From Selaginella tamariscina (Eukaryota; Streptophyta; Lycopodiopsida; Selaginellales; Selaginellaceae): DNA of 64,000 bases. The notes beneath the pieces are model-generated. The model searched no databases. It was not told the DNA's origin and was given only the letters and a program-made list of their open reading frames with translations. Position numbers and translations under genes: made by a program. Where the stretch lies: assembly GCA_003024785.1 (NCBI GenBank), contig PUQB01000276.1:186001-250000 (forward strand), in the 5' to 3' direction. Below are positions 22,950 through 34,104 of this stretch, piece by piece. Positions within the stretch are counted from its first letter, which is position 1. Every line of letters starts with the position of its first letter.

Positions 22950-25200
22950 AGCATTAGATAACTTTGCTAACATCTCCTTGTGCAACAGCGAAAAGTTTGA
23001 TTTAAATATTAACTCCACATTTGTGCATATGCCGAAATAAGATGAGAAGAAGCAGAAGCAACATAAAAAAAAAACATAAAGAAACAACCATACAAGGAAT
23101 GACATGGGACTCCAGTGGACTATGAACTGAAAACACATAGGCAAACTGAAGGAGGGGCAAATACTGATCCCAGTCAGTCTGGTGTTGATTCATATACTTT
23201 AAATAGCATGCACTTAAAAGAACAATTAAGTCGCTCCACTAGACCATCAATTTTTGGATAATAAAGATGTCATGAAAGACTGTTTGATCTCGAACCTAGT
23301 AGTTAGCAAACTCAAAACTTTGGTTATAAATGGCCTTTAATTGAAAGAGTATTCTTCGAACCCACTTGATGAAACAAAAAATCCACCATATGAATTGCCT
23401 TGGCCTTCGAAAGAACCCGGACCTCCATGTATCGTGTCAAGTAATCTGACAAAAGAATAACATATGTATTTCCTAGTTGTCGTTGTTGAAAACGGACCAA
23501 TGAAATTGTATGTTCATTAGAAGGAGTGGATTGAGAATTCCAAACTTGACAAAGATAACATGTTTGTAAATATTAATGAATGTCATGTCGAAGATGAGCA
23601 AAAAACATAACTTGTTTAACACTTTGTGAAACCCGAGATGACCAGAGAAGGGTCATCATGAAAAGCATGAGAAAGTGAGGTACATCACATGATGAATTAC
23701 TAGTTGAGATGGAGTACCCATGCTAGTTGGTCCCATGAAATAAAGAAAATTCTCTACCATCGTAAACTTTGTAACATGGTCCTGAAAACTAATATCAACA
23801 TCAACCACTAACTCGGGAGTTTTAAGTACATCTATTATAAGTTGACTCCATGGTTTCAAGCAAGGTGCCAACCTAATTTCATAGAAACAAGGCATTGGTG
23901 TGGGTTCTAAAAATGATAGGACACCCGCAATAATTGGTACTTATGATAAAGCATTCATATTTACCATGGAAGAACTTAGATGATGATGAATTATGACCAA
24001 TTTGCACTTTAACAATTTCAAGATCAATTGACATTGTCGCAATTGTAATAAAATCTATTCCACGTGAGCCAAATGTTTTTCCCATTTACCAATTGAATGC
24101 ACTAGAAGATCATTCACAAACATTTCTACAAAAGATTATAAACCCCAAATGACTTTGCCCATGAGCCATTAAAATGTTATTAGAACATTTATCAAACCAA
24201 AAGGCATCATTATGAACTCATACAATCCATTAAGTATTCAAAAAGCAATCTTAATACATCTGCTGAATTGAAAGGAACTTGCCAATAGCATGAAGCTAAA
24301 TCCAGTGTCGTGAACCATCGACTTTTCCCCAATTTGTTAATAAGGTCATCCATGCGTGACATAGGATACATTGTCACATTATTTAAAAGCCAAAAATCAA
24401 TCGTGAAATGTATACCTCCATCTACTTTGTCAACTATATGAGACTCAAAAGCCTACGGGTTACAAGATGAACGCACCACTCCTTAAGCTAATATATCCAA
24501 ACAACTTGTGTCATCTCTTGCTTATCTGCTTATAAAGGGAATCAACCTCAAATGCACACCCTCAACATACATCCAATTAAAACCCAAAATTACATCTTAC
24601 AATTGAGAAGGCGTGATCCAAAAAGGCAATGCCTTAGAATATGACCCTGACCGAATAGAGGCATAACAAACTTGAAAAAAGATAGCGAAAGATTTGTCTT
24701 TTCTGTACAATGTTTGAAGGGTTCGCTTAGTAGGTTTCACTGAAAGAGAGCATTGTGTGACTAAGGAATGTTGAATGGACAAGATCACCGATCCAAAAGC
24801 AAGAAGAATTGATACCAGATGATCACACATAAACCTTCAAAAGAAAAAACAACAAGTTCCTTCTCAAGTGCCGCAACCACACCTTGTAACACCACACCAA
24901 AAAACACAGAGGTTGTCAAAACTCCATCACATGATCCCTCTGTTGCATTGGTGATGGGAACTAGTTTTCCTATTCATTATCAAAGGAATAATACATCCAC
25001 TGGAGGAACTACAACTTTTATGTCTTGTACCCCTGATGAGCCGAACATTAACAATTGGCACTCTCAATAGTTAAGTCTCTAAATCCCTGGCACTCAAAAC
25101 ATTGCATATCATGTTCGTGTTGTTTACCACGTCCATGGCCTTCGTACCCATGACTCTACTCCATGAGTTATGGATGAGCAACTGAGGAAGGAGGGGTTGG
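22950..25200 (-). mobile_element. Ty3/gypsy pol relic (zinc knuckle to integrase, minus strand)
   Basis: In reading order from high to low coordinates: zinc-knuckle remnant QCFECQGFRDLT (about 25145-25085); linker KPTKRTLQTLYRKDKSF (24.7 kb); RT blocks NNVTMYPMSRMDDLINKLGK and RWFTTLDLASCYWQVPF (24.4-24.25 kb); catalytic box degraded to FVNDLLVHS (near 24.1 kb); RNase H start WEKHLAHVEQILLQLRQCQL (24.05 kb); integrase YYPKIDGLVERLN and DWDQYLPLLQFAY (23.25-23.1 kb). Many stops and frameshifts. The FVND for YVDD change and the stops show it is dead. Confidence 0.75.
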
Positions 25201-25469
25201 TCCAAGCATTCTAGGTTGAATAAAGAAGTAACACTGTCACAACTTTTCTTCTCTCCTTAAGCCAAGTACCAATTGGTGTTTATAAGAGGGCCCCTGGTCA
25301 CGATGACCTAGTTATGCTTGAGTCTTCACATATTTAGGACCCCTTTATCAACTTTGTGAGTTGCTTGGATATGTTGTCCTTTGGTTTCAACACCTGACCC
25401 TAGCATCCAAGGCAACCATCGATTTGTCTTTATCCTAATTAGCAATTGCATTGGCATCATGCGGATGCC

Positions 25470-26130
25470 TCCATGTTATTAGATGAGGTTTTGCGATTAC
25501 AAAGAAAGGCAATGAAATGGCTAGCTCGAGTGAATCCTAACATATTTGAGGTGGTTAAGAAAGGGCTATTTTATTAAATGCTTTGTTTGGTCGAAATTTA
25601 TATTCCTAGACATTGCTCGATGACCTTGGAAGATGCCATCCAGATTGCACAAGCACTCAAAAATTGTGCTTGTTATAGTTCTGGTGGGTTGATCACTTGG
25701 GTAAAGACTGTGAATGATAGACAACCGTGCTCAATTTAGATATGTGCAACTTTTGTGGATGCTCCTAAGGAAAAGTTAGGGCAAAGACAAAAATTATACC
25801 AAGTTCAATTATGGGTTCTTTATGCCAAGACACCAAGCAATTATTGTGTTTACACACACTTAACTCTATTATGGCCTACAAGAGTTGCTACATGGGACTG
25901 CTCTAGATAATTAAGGAGAGAAGAATAGAAAGAAGAAAAAACACTTAAAAAAAAAAAAAGATGAACTAGGACTACTCAACATTTCCACCAATAAAGTATT
26001 CAAACCTTTAGCAAGGTTAAAGAAAGGTTAAAAGGCTACATATATTTAGCACGTCCTTATATGGTTCTAGTATATACTTTAGAATATATTCAAAGTATAT
26101 TCTGTAAAATCATTACTTTCCTGCCGTATC
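25470..26130 (+). mobile_element. Ty3/gypsy Gag relic plus right LTR-like repeat
   Basis: The plus strand encodes IPRHCSMTLEDAIQIAQAL near 25595-25655 and TPSNYCVYTHL near 25843-25875. It is homologous to 8178-9050 in the same orientation. From 26060 it carries the copy of the repeat seen at 22.6 kb. Because the pol relic next to it lies on the minus strand, this is a separate element or an inverted piece. Confidence 0.55.
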
Positions 26131-26394
26131 TTCTTTGATGCTCGTATATCTTCCGTGATGTCCTCTCAAGATGCATGTAAGTTACGAAGTTATAATTCAA
26201 TCGATGATCATTTTTAAAATTTATTAAATTTAATTATTTACAAGTTTGTTTGAGTGTGAGCATTGTAATAAAATATATTTCAATACTTAATTAATGTATG
26301 TAGTTGATGGAATATATATTAATCATACCACACCTTTGTTGGACTGTGGACATTGGAAGGAAATTATATTACCCAAGACGGATTAGGTTAGGGC

Positions 26395-28476
26395 ATGGCG
26401 AAAAAGAGAGAACTCGACAACAAGCAAGGCGAAAAAGGGGAAGAAGAAGGCTTCGTCCACGAAGGATGTGCACTTGCAAGCCGCTCTTGATTACCTGGAG
26501 GGATGGTCGAGGGACGGGAATGGTACGCCTGTTATGGATTTCATTGCCATACGACTTGTAGCGATGGCCTTCTCACCCACAGAAGCTTGTTGAACGGGCT
26601 AACAGACGAGGGGTAAGCTAAGAGAACATGTTCACACAACAGGCTAACATATGGATTTGTCAGGTTAGAGTGCTTGCAGTGACAGACCATGATACAATGT
26701 CGGGTGTTCCTGCTGCAATTGTTGCCGCACGAAGTTATGGAATCCGTATTATTCCAGGTGTAGAGATCAGTACCAGATTTGTCAGCAGGTATGTGTATAA
26801 AGCACGCAGATAGGACATACTGGTTTGTACTTTAAATTTCCCCAGACCGTGTGTGTATATAGGAGATGTATAACCAGTAAACTATGCTGAATGAGAAATT
26901 TTGATTTAGTCATCAATTCCTCAACTCAGTTTAGTACTCAGAATATATTTGTGTGTGTCAAATATATGCATAATGTATATAAAGACTCAAGCATTCCACT
27001 AAATTCCAATCTCTCTCACACACACACGCCCGTGCTCTCGTACACTTTTGAAATCCTAGCTTACCTCGATATTCTTTTGGTTCTTTGTTTGTCAATGACA
27101 CGCTCACACACGAGAATATATATTAACTTTCAGCTATTATGTATAGTTGTGGGAAAATGGGAGATCTAGTGCATATACTAGCATATTATGGATGCTGTGG
27201 TCCTTCAGAGGGCCTTGAAGAGAAACTGACAGACATAAGAGAAGGCAGATATTTACGAGCACGGAACATGGTACAAAAGTTGAAGGAGTTGAAAAAGCCT
27301 TTAAGCTGGGACAAAGTTCTACAAATTGCTGGACCTGGAGTCGCTCCTGGAAGGCCGCATGTCGCCCGTGCATTAGTGCAAGCTGGACACGTTTCTACTG
27401 TTGGTGAAGCTTTCAGTAAATACCTCTTCGATGACGGCCCTGCATATTCTACGTATGCTTCTAGCCCCTTAATGCAGGTTTGCTTTGCTTTCCCGGATAT
27501 AGTTTGTTTAGTATTTAATATAACTATTTAGCGTAATCTAACACTTACATCCGAATATTCTAGGATGTATCATGCATATGCAGCAATTTTTTAAATGTGA
27601 ACAATTCATAGATTAAAAGTTGTTCATGCTATGTACTTTCAATTGTTATCCGTGAATAATCAATAACAACCCCCCTTTCTACACGAACATGCATGTGTAT
27701 ATTGTGTGTATATGTACATATTTGTATCATACGGGTATACATGGTACTCTCTCTTTTCTCTCTGCATATAATTATATATAACTCCATAGTATAGTACATA
27801 TACGATGTTAGCAGTAAATCGTTATAATAGCTATATGCTGTAATATGTTTATATGTATTATAGATCAACAATTGTTTGCAGGCTGCTTCTTTATGCTCTT
27901 TCTTACTTAGACTTTTACGAATTTTTTGCAGTGGAGCTGAGCTTCCAGCAGCAGAAGCAGTGCAACTTATTATAAAAACAGGAGGTATCGCAGTACTAGC
28001 ACATCCATGGAGCTTGAAGAACCCAATGGGAGTCATTGAACAGCTTAAGAGTGCTGGTTTACATGCGATGGAGGTGTACAAATCTTCTGGCAGCGACAAA
28101 GGTACGTGTATATATGTATATCGCATGCGTCTCTTGTGTGTGTGTGAAGGTTAATTGTTGTATAATGACACAGGATTTGCATCTTTGGCCATATGTACAA
28201 GCTTGTGAAGCTCGGTGGATCAGACTACCATGGGACAGGTGCAGTAGATGAAACCGATCTTGGAAAGGTGGAAATACCTCCAAAAGCACTTCATGAACTA
28301 CTTAAGATTGCCGATCCAATATGGCTGATTCACTAAACAAGGTTTTATCAAGGTTTGCACAAGGAAACTTACAAAGGCCGTTTAAGAAAGAGGTTAACCA
28401 AGGTGAGGAGCTCGAATTCATCTGTGGAGACGTGCAACTCGTATGTGATGAGAAGAACAACGTGACTTCACTGAGG

Positions 28477-28550
<74 letters not shown>

Positions 28551-28690
28551 TATGTTTATTTTGGCCAGGCTTTCGAGGTGGTTAAGCGAGCAAGAGAGGC
28601 AGATGGTGATCGAAACTGCTGGTTCGTTGGAATTAACATATTGCATGGAAGAAAGAGAGGATTTTTCAACTTTAGTCGTAAGCAAGATAT
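26395..28690 (+). CDS. PHP-domain metal-dependent phosphoesterase (polymerase/histidinol phosphatase-like), with frameshifts
   Basis: Homologue of the plant PHP-domain proteins of the At2g13840 type; metal-dependent phosphoesterase fold, exact substrate unknown. Exons: about 26395-26612, 26664-26788, 27147-27452, 27932-28101, 28174 to about 28455, and a last one from 28570; exons 2-5 join in phase. Metal-binding and signature motifs are all present: HCHTTCSDG (26.55 kb), VTDHDTMSG, IIPGVEIS, GVAPGRPHVARALV, AVLAHPW and GGSDYHG. The N-terminus has a lysine-rich stretch (KKGKKKASSTK). Single missing bases are needed near 26548, 26573, 28187 and 28323 to keep the conserved frame, and possibly one near 26425. 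The 3' end is uncertain: a CT/TA microsatellite follows DEKNNVTSL and the last exon can be read in two frames. Confidence 0.75.
28476..28550. repeat. Compound (CT)n(TA)n microsatellite
   Basis: More than 25 CT units pass directly into TA units. Lies in what appears to be the last intron of the PHP gene. Confidence 0.95.
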
Positions 28691-28960
28691 AACGTAGCTC
28701 TTTGACTTAAAGGCAAGGTATCGTTTTGAGAGTTAAATTGTGATATCACTTACGTTTACCTTTGTGTGCGGAGGTGACTTTTTCCGTGTGTATGTGTAAG
28801 TGAGTGAGAGTGTATTTTAGCTGTAATGTGTGCGCGTGTTGTGATAATGTTCTCTCTCACACGCGTGTCGTACTTGTTAACGCCGGTAGGCCGACTTCAT
28901 TTTGGTAACAACAAACTCCTTTTGAAAATTTTTGACACATTTTCAGAATAAATTCCCGAC
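28691..28960. other. Short intergenic gap between the PHP and dirigent-like genes
   Basis: GT/TG-rich 3' flank of the PHP gene grading into the leader of the next gene; no independent feature seen. Confidence 0.4.
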
Positions 28961-28965
28961 TCCCC

Positions 28966-29063
28966 TTGCTTATACATGGATTTATTAAGATTAACATCTT
29001 TCTGTTGTTGATTGCCATCTTGGTTATCAACTGCAACTGTGAGAAGGTAAGCTCTTCTCCCTC

Positions 29064-29122
<59 letters not shown>

Positions 29123-29618
29123 TCTCTATATATATATATAGACACACACACACGACCACACAGTGGGCTCCTTGGAAGGGTGAACTGTCACACTTTTGTC
29201 TTTCATATACATCCCACTATATTTTTACTCATTTTGGAGCTTTATTCCTTATATGCTTTTAACTATCGTTTCTGCAGAATAAGACTGAACATCGCAAATT
29301 TCCATACCCATTTCCCTGGCCGTTTCCACGCCCTGGGCCTCCTTCTCCAGTGTTAGTTGAAACAAAGACTGTCTTCTTACAAATAGTTCGTGTTCCGACC
29401 GCAAGTGGTAAAGCTCAAAATGAGTTTCCCGTAGTTCCTGGGCGTGTGCTCAGCTTTCCTTTTGCCGCAGGATCTATGGTACGTGTGTTGCTCTCAGCGT
29501 GTGTGTGCATACATATTCGTATTAGATAATTATGACTGTGTGTTAGAGAGAGAGGGAGAGAAAGACTTTCTTACATGCCTTTATCTTTTGTTACTAGCAT
29601 TTGTAAGTTGTAATCAAT

Positions 29619-29713
<95 letters not shown>

Positions 29714-30049
29714 TGCTGATCTAGTTGCATATAGTCGACCTTCAATAGCAAGATTACGTCCGGTAGCGATTACTTCACGCCTGAGATTGGAAGAGCACTT
29801 GGTACCGTTTCAGCAACATCGAACACGTCATTACATTTAACAGGAACATTATCGTTGTCAGATGGGAGCATTGCTTTTAATGGGGCTTTTCTTAATTTCT
29901 CTTCATCTATTCCCTCCGTTTTCTCGGCAACAAGTGGTACCGGACGATACCTGGGCAGGTTCGGTGAGATATTGGTATCTGTAGTTAACACTACCGATGG
30001 TGGGTTTAGCGTTACTTCGCGTTACCAGATCAACTTGAATATATTATAA
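28966..30049 (+). CDS. Secreted dirigent-like (beta-barrel) protein, three exons
   Basis: Exons 28966-29046, 29278-29478 and 29735-30049, all joined in phase 0, give about 198 residues. N-terminus is a hydrophobic signal-like segment (INIFLLLIAILVINCNC). Exon 2 starts with an aromatic-Pro stretch (KFPYPFPWPFPRPGPP) and continues KTVFLQIVRVPT. Exon 3 carries the dirigent/allene-oxide-cyclase-like barrel pattern: EIGRALGTVS, LTGTLSLSDGSIAFNGAF, VFSATSGTGRYLGRFGEI. Dirigent proteins steer phenoxy-radical coupling in the cell wall; that role is inferred. Start problem: the in-frame codon at 28966 is TTG; the nearby ATG at 28976 leads into this frame only if one base is missing near 28990. Intron 1 contains the 56-base poly-C tract. 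Confidence 0.6.
29065..29154. repeat. 56-bp poly-C tract running into (TC)n(TA)n(CA)n
   Basis: Uninterrupted C from 29065 to 29120, then TCTCTC, TATATA and CACACA runs. It starts 18 bases after the 5' splice site of intron 1 of the dirigent-like gene. Confidence 0.95.
29618..29713. repeat. Compound (TA)n(GT)n(AG)n microsatellite
   Basis: TA units to about 29660, GT units to about 29692, AG units to 29712, within intron 2 of the dirigent-like gene, ending about 20 bp before the acceptor at 29734. Confidence 0.95.
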
Positions 30050-30444
30050 AATTCCTGATGAATCAAAGTTAATTATAATAATCCCTGATGCAAATAATCA
30101 ATTTAAGTATTTAAGACATTGATTGGATACTATATATATAATATCCATACATCTGGGTTATGAGTCCAGCACGCTTCTGTGTGCCACTTCAATTTTGCTA
30201 CTTATTAATTCAATTTTCGTTTTTTAATATTTAGACTCTTTTACTATTGTCTCGACACTAATTAATTAATTAATTAAAAACTAATTAAACTTTTCTCGCC
30301 ATGTTATGCATTTTTAGTTTAAGTAAATATGTACAATTATATGGTCACCATATTAAAGTGTTAAGAAAATGTTATTGTCTCAGGGAGCTTTAGTCCATGT
30401 TTTCTTATACACATCAAGGGTGTGTGTATGTCTGAATAAGCTCC
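30050..30444. other. Intergenic between convergent genes
   Basis: AT-rich 3' flanks of the dirigent-like (+) and PME (-) genes, with TTAATTAATTAATT near 30260. No gene seen. Confidence 0.5.
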
Positions 30445-31674
30445 TTAGAGCCATTGGTCCCCATTGATGAACTTCTTAGTTACATATGGTGCCACTTGAT
30501 CCCATGAGAGTTGTTGAGCCCATGAAACCCTACCTTGTTTGTTAGCCCCTGGACCCGAACACTGATATTCTCCATACCAAGAACTCCTGTAACAAAGATC
30601 ATGTTATTAATCTTTTAACACACACACATACACTGTATATGTGTGTGTATACCTTTGTCTAGCAGGATCATCCCAATCGTGCCACCCTTGTGGTCTCACA
30701 ATGTTTTCCATATACGTATAAGCAAATATAATCCTTGAGTAACGTCCCCAAGCCCGACCTAGATAGAGCAAACCTGAGCCAGAAAGCCTGCATCTTACAA
30801 AGGAGAACCCTGTGTTCTCGCCTCCATAGTCTCGTTTCTGAGCTGCTACCGCACCAAAGCTAGTTGCTATTGAATGTAGGTGACATGCCTATCATAGGTG
30901 TGTGTATATATGTGTACATATACACACTTTCTTATACACACACCTCATAAAGGGAGAGGCCATTTCCACATATGAAGTCTATTGAACCTTGAATGAAGCA
31001 GCTGTTGAAGTAGTGACGTCCTCTATCGTCATAGAGAGTATCTTGTGCTCCTAGGAAGCCACAATTATAAAAAGCTGCTTTGTCGCCTGATATTCTAAGT
31101 GCAGGAGCTTGCATTCGCTCAGCTCCCGGCGGAGGATGTGCTGCAGTGTTCTACAAACATCACCGCGCACACACACGCGCGTGTGTATAACCATGTGTAT
31201 ATAATTGCAGTAATATATTAATTTACCACAAAGCTTATGCCATTCGCAATGAAGTTGTCTGATTCTACAATGACTGTTGCACTGTTATATGTGCCACCAG
31301 CTCGCATTGCGTTGTCGCCCCAGCTGATAACTGTTTTACTTAGCCCGGAACCTTTGAATGTGATCATCGGTTTATCACGAGGTATCTTAACCTTTTCACT
31401 GCATACAACACGCAAGATACACACGCGCACGCACACACACACACGCTTACAAATATGCTCCTGGATATATGAAAATAGTGACTCGTTTGTTGTTTCCACT
31501 TGGGACAGCATCCACAGCGGACTGTATGGTTTTGTATTGTCCACCCCCATGTTTGCTGACAGCTATATAACTGGGGTTATTTTTGACATTAAGTGAATAT
31601 TGTTGTGATCTAGAAATCAAGACAATAATAATGATTGATAAAAACATAGTCAATGAGCACTCTTGCTGCAACAA
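30445..31674 (-). CDS. PME: Pectin methylesterase (carbohydrate esterase family 8), secreted
   Basis: Removes methyl esters from wall homogalacturonan. Five exons, high to low: 31674-31451, 31398-31227, 31150-30944, 30888-30653, 30586-30445. Total 981 bp, exactly 326 codons plus stop, all phases consistent. A signal peptide ([14 protein letters not shown]) precedes the mature domain; there is no long inhibitor-like pro-region, so it is a type II-like PME. Motifs: [50 protein letters not shown] (catalytic Asp and Gln), [10 protein letters not shown] (second Asp; Cys where Phe is usual in FIFG), [11 protein letters not shown] (catalytic Arg), [13 protein letters not shown], and the C-terminal [12 protein letters not shown]. 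It shares an upstream region with SPC3, which runs the other way. Confidence 0.93.
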
Positions 31675-32121
31675 GGGGAAAGGCCTTGCCTTGTTTGGTA
31701 AACCAAAGTATTTTTGCCTAACACATTACTTTAGGGTTGAAAACAAAGTCATTAAACTCTTAGGTGCATCTTGTTATTATTATATTTTTTAATAGGTGAA
31801 TGTTAACTCCTAAATAGTTTTAATAACTTGGAACTTTTAACAACCTAACAGTTCATGCATGCTCAACGTATGGACTTTGCTACTTTTTAATTATGTTGGA
31901 ACATCTTCCACGTAAACGTGTGTGGTGTGCTTGGGCATTCAGGTCCATCTATGTTAACATTGGCACTGTGCCAATTCAGCATAACATCGATTGGCATTCA
32001 GGTCAATCCTATGTGGCATCGTCAGCATATATGACTAAGGAATATACTTTCCTTAAAAGATTCCTTAGTTCAGTTTAAGGGTTAGAGTTCCTAAAACCCA
32101 TCTAGGGTTTGTGTGGGAATC
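31675..32121. promoter_or_regulatory. Shared divergent promoter region of PME and SPC3
   Basis: Only about 447 bp separate the two start codons. It contains a short direct repeat GGCATTCAGGTC (about 31935 and 31991) and, 10-20 bp before the SPC3 ATG, CTAGGGTTT (reverse of a telobox AAACCCTA), typical of plant housekeeping promoters. No strong TATA box on the SPC3 side. Confidence 0.5.
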
Positions 32122-33003
32122 ATGCACTCCTTTGTTGTGCGGGGAAACGCAGTTCTTACCTTCGCAATCACTGTTCTCGCCGTTATCTGTGCACTCGCCT
32201 CTGTCACCGATTTGGTACACACTTCCGATCCCAAGGTCGATCTCAAGGTATGCGTTCAAAATCATAATCTAATTGCTAATTTTCAGAAAAGTGTAATTCA
32301 TGATATAATCAATCATGTATATAGCCTCCTATACATGTCTGTATGCATATGTGTGGGTATGTGTATGTATATGTATATTATTAAGGCGTAGGTTTTTTTA
32401 CCCAATATATATTGCATATGAGATGTATATATAGTATATACACGTGTACACGTGCATACAGACACACTCGCACTCAATGCATGTAGGTTAAAGCATTCAG
32501 TTTAAGGTATCTGTATTATGCACGCACAGGACTGATCTATTATTTTGCAGGTTTTGAGTGTCGACACATTTCAGAGAACCTCAAATGGGAATGATGAGGT
32601 ACTGAGTTATGTTTCTATATAGCTACTGTAGTCATATCTCTTAAGCTCTTTACATACATACAATAATACACATAAGCACATGTTCGAGATGCATGGGGAA
32701 ATAGACTATGGTCATCATATTAGTTCTATACTAGTAAAGAGTGTTGTGTCTATTTAGTTTCTCCTTTGTTGCTAAGACTTTCTTTATGGCTGGCAGTTGA
32801 GATTAACTCTCAATATAACAGCTGATCTCCAATCGGTCTTTACCTGGAACACCAAGCAGGTATTAGATTAATGACTTGTAATTAGAATATATTATAAGTT
32901 TGACCAATTTTAGTGTGTCGAAAATAATAATAATTGTTTGTTTCCAGCTCTTTGTCTTTGTAGCTGCGGAGTATGAAACCTCAAAGAATGTTCTGAATCA
33001 GGT

Positions 33004-33037
<34 letters not shown>

Positions 33038-33432
33038 ACGCCATCTTAAACAATGTCAGATCTCTCTTTGGGACACTATCATCCAGTCCAAAGAAGACGC
33101 CAAAATCTCTCGGATCACGCGGAACAAGTATGCCTTTGTTGACCAGGTAAGAATCCACCTTAGTTATGCAGAGACACACAGTTTGCTTTTGCTGTGTGTG
33201 TGTGATAGTTATGATGAGGAGTCTTAAATAGTTCTCTCTCTCCACACACACACAGATCATTGTACAAGAAGTCTAAGTGTGGGTTTAACAGGGGCATAAC
33301 CTGAGGGGTAAGGAGTTTAACCTGACAATGCACTGGAACATAATGCCGTTAACCGGGTCAATGTTTAACGAGAAGAAGGTGATATCTGGTTTTCGCCTTC
33401 CTAATGAATACGTCCGAAGAGAGTACAAGTGA
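32122..33432 (+). CDS. SPC3: Signal peptidase complex subunit 3 (SPC22/23)
   Basis: ER membrane subunit of the signal peptidase complex, needed for signal-peptide cleavage. Six exons: 32122-32247, 32551-32598, 32797-32859, 32948-33001, 33060-33146, 33292-33432; 519 bp, 172 residues, every junction in phase. A single N-terminal transmembrane anchor ([18 protein letters not shown]) follows MHSFVVRGN; the lumenal domain has [28 protein letters not shown] and [13 protein letters not shown], which match the family closely. I chose ATG 32122 because it gives the conserved MHSF start; an upstream in-frame GTG is not needed. Intron 4 begins GTAACT followed by a CT microsatellite. Confidence 0.95.
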
Positions 33433-34104
33433 GTTTCTGTTAACAGAAAAACTCTGTAGCTTTTGTCCCTTTTAACTAATCACAAACATTGATTTTAATA
33501 TTTAGAAATATTTTATATTGCTCCAAATTTAAATACAATGTTGATAAATAACATATATACATATATATACACGCATACATATATGTATATTGCGTCTAAG
33601 ATTATAGTTTTCATGCATCAAGAGTGACTTGCTGCATATGCCTGTCATACACATGACTGCCTATGTGTATATGATTGTCTGGCCATGTGTACGTGTGCAT
33701 AACCAAGGAATAATATACATTTAACCCAGAAAGAGCAATTTATGTATAACACTGAGGCACATATTATTCTGGCAGTATATTTGACCCTCTTGATCTCCTC
33801 ACATTTACTACTTTCCTTAGTAAAGCCTGCATCAACTTTCTAGTCATGTTTGTGTTCTGTTCCGCTCCAAACTTGCTAACCGTATAGAATATACACACAT
33901 ATGCTCGTAACCTAACACTAATAATTATTATTATATATTAAACAACGTAAAACAGCATTACAGTTGATTACATACCTCATAAATTTCTACACATTATCAG
34001 TTTATTCTGTAAATCATATATGTATATATCGTATGAAAACATGTGATGTTCTTAGACTTTGTACTAGCTCTAAGGTGATCCAGGCTTGTTATGCACCGGT
34101 GCCA
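33433..34104. other. AT-rich intergenic DNA at the edge of the duplicated region
   Basis: TATA-rich sequence without recognisable gene; homology to the duplicated modules starts at about 34105. Confidence 0.5.

Noticed and set aside
24819-25070. 83-codon plus-strand ORF
   Set aside because: It is the antisense shadow of the minus-strand gypsy polyprotein linker.
29618-29713. Repeat arrays resembling CRISPR-like spacing
   Set aside because: Plain dinucleotide microsatellites; no repeat-spacer pattern anywhere in this eukaryotic window.
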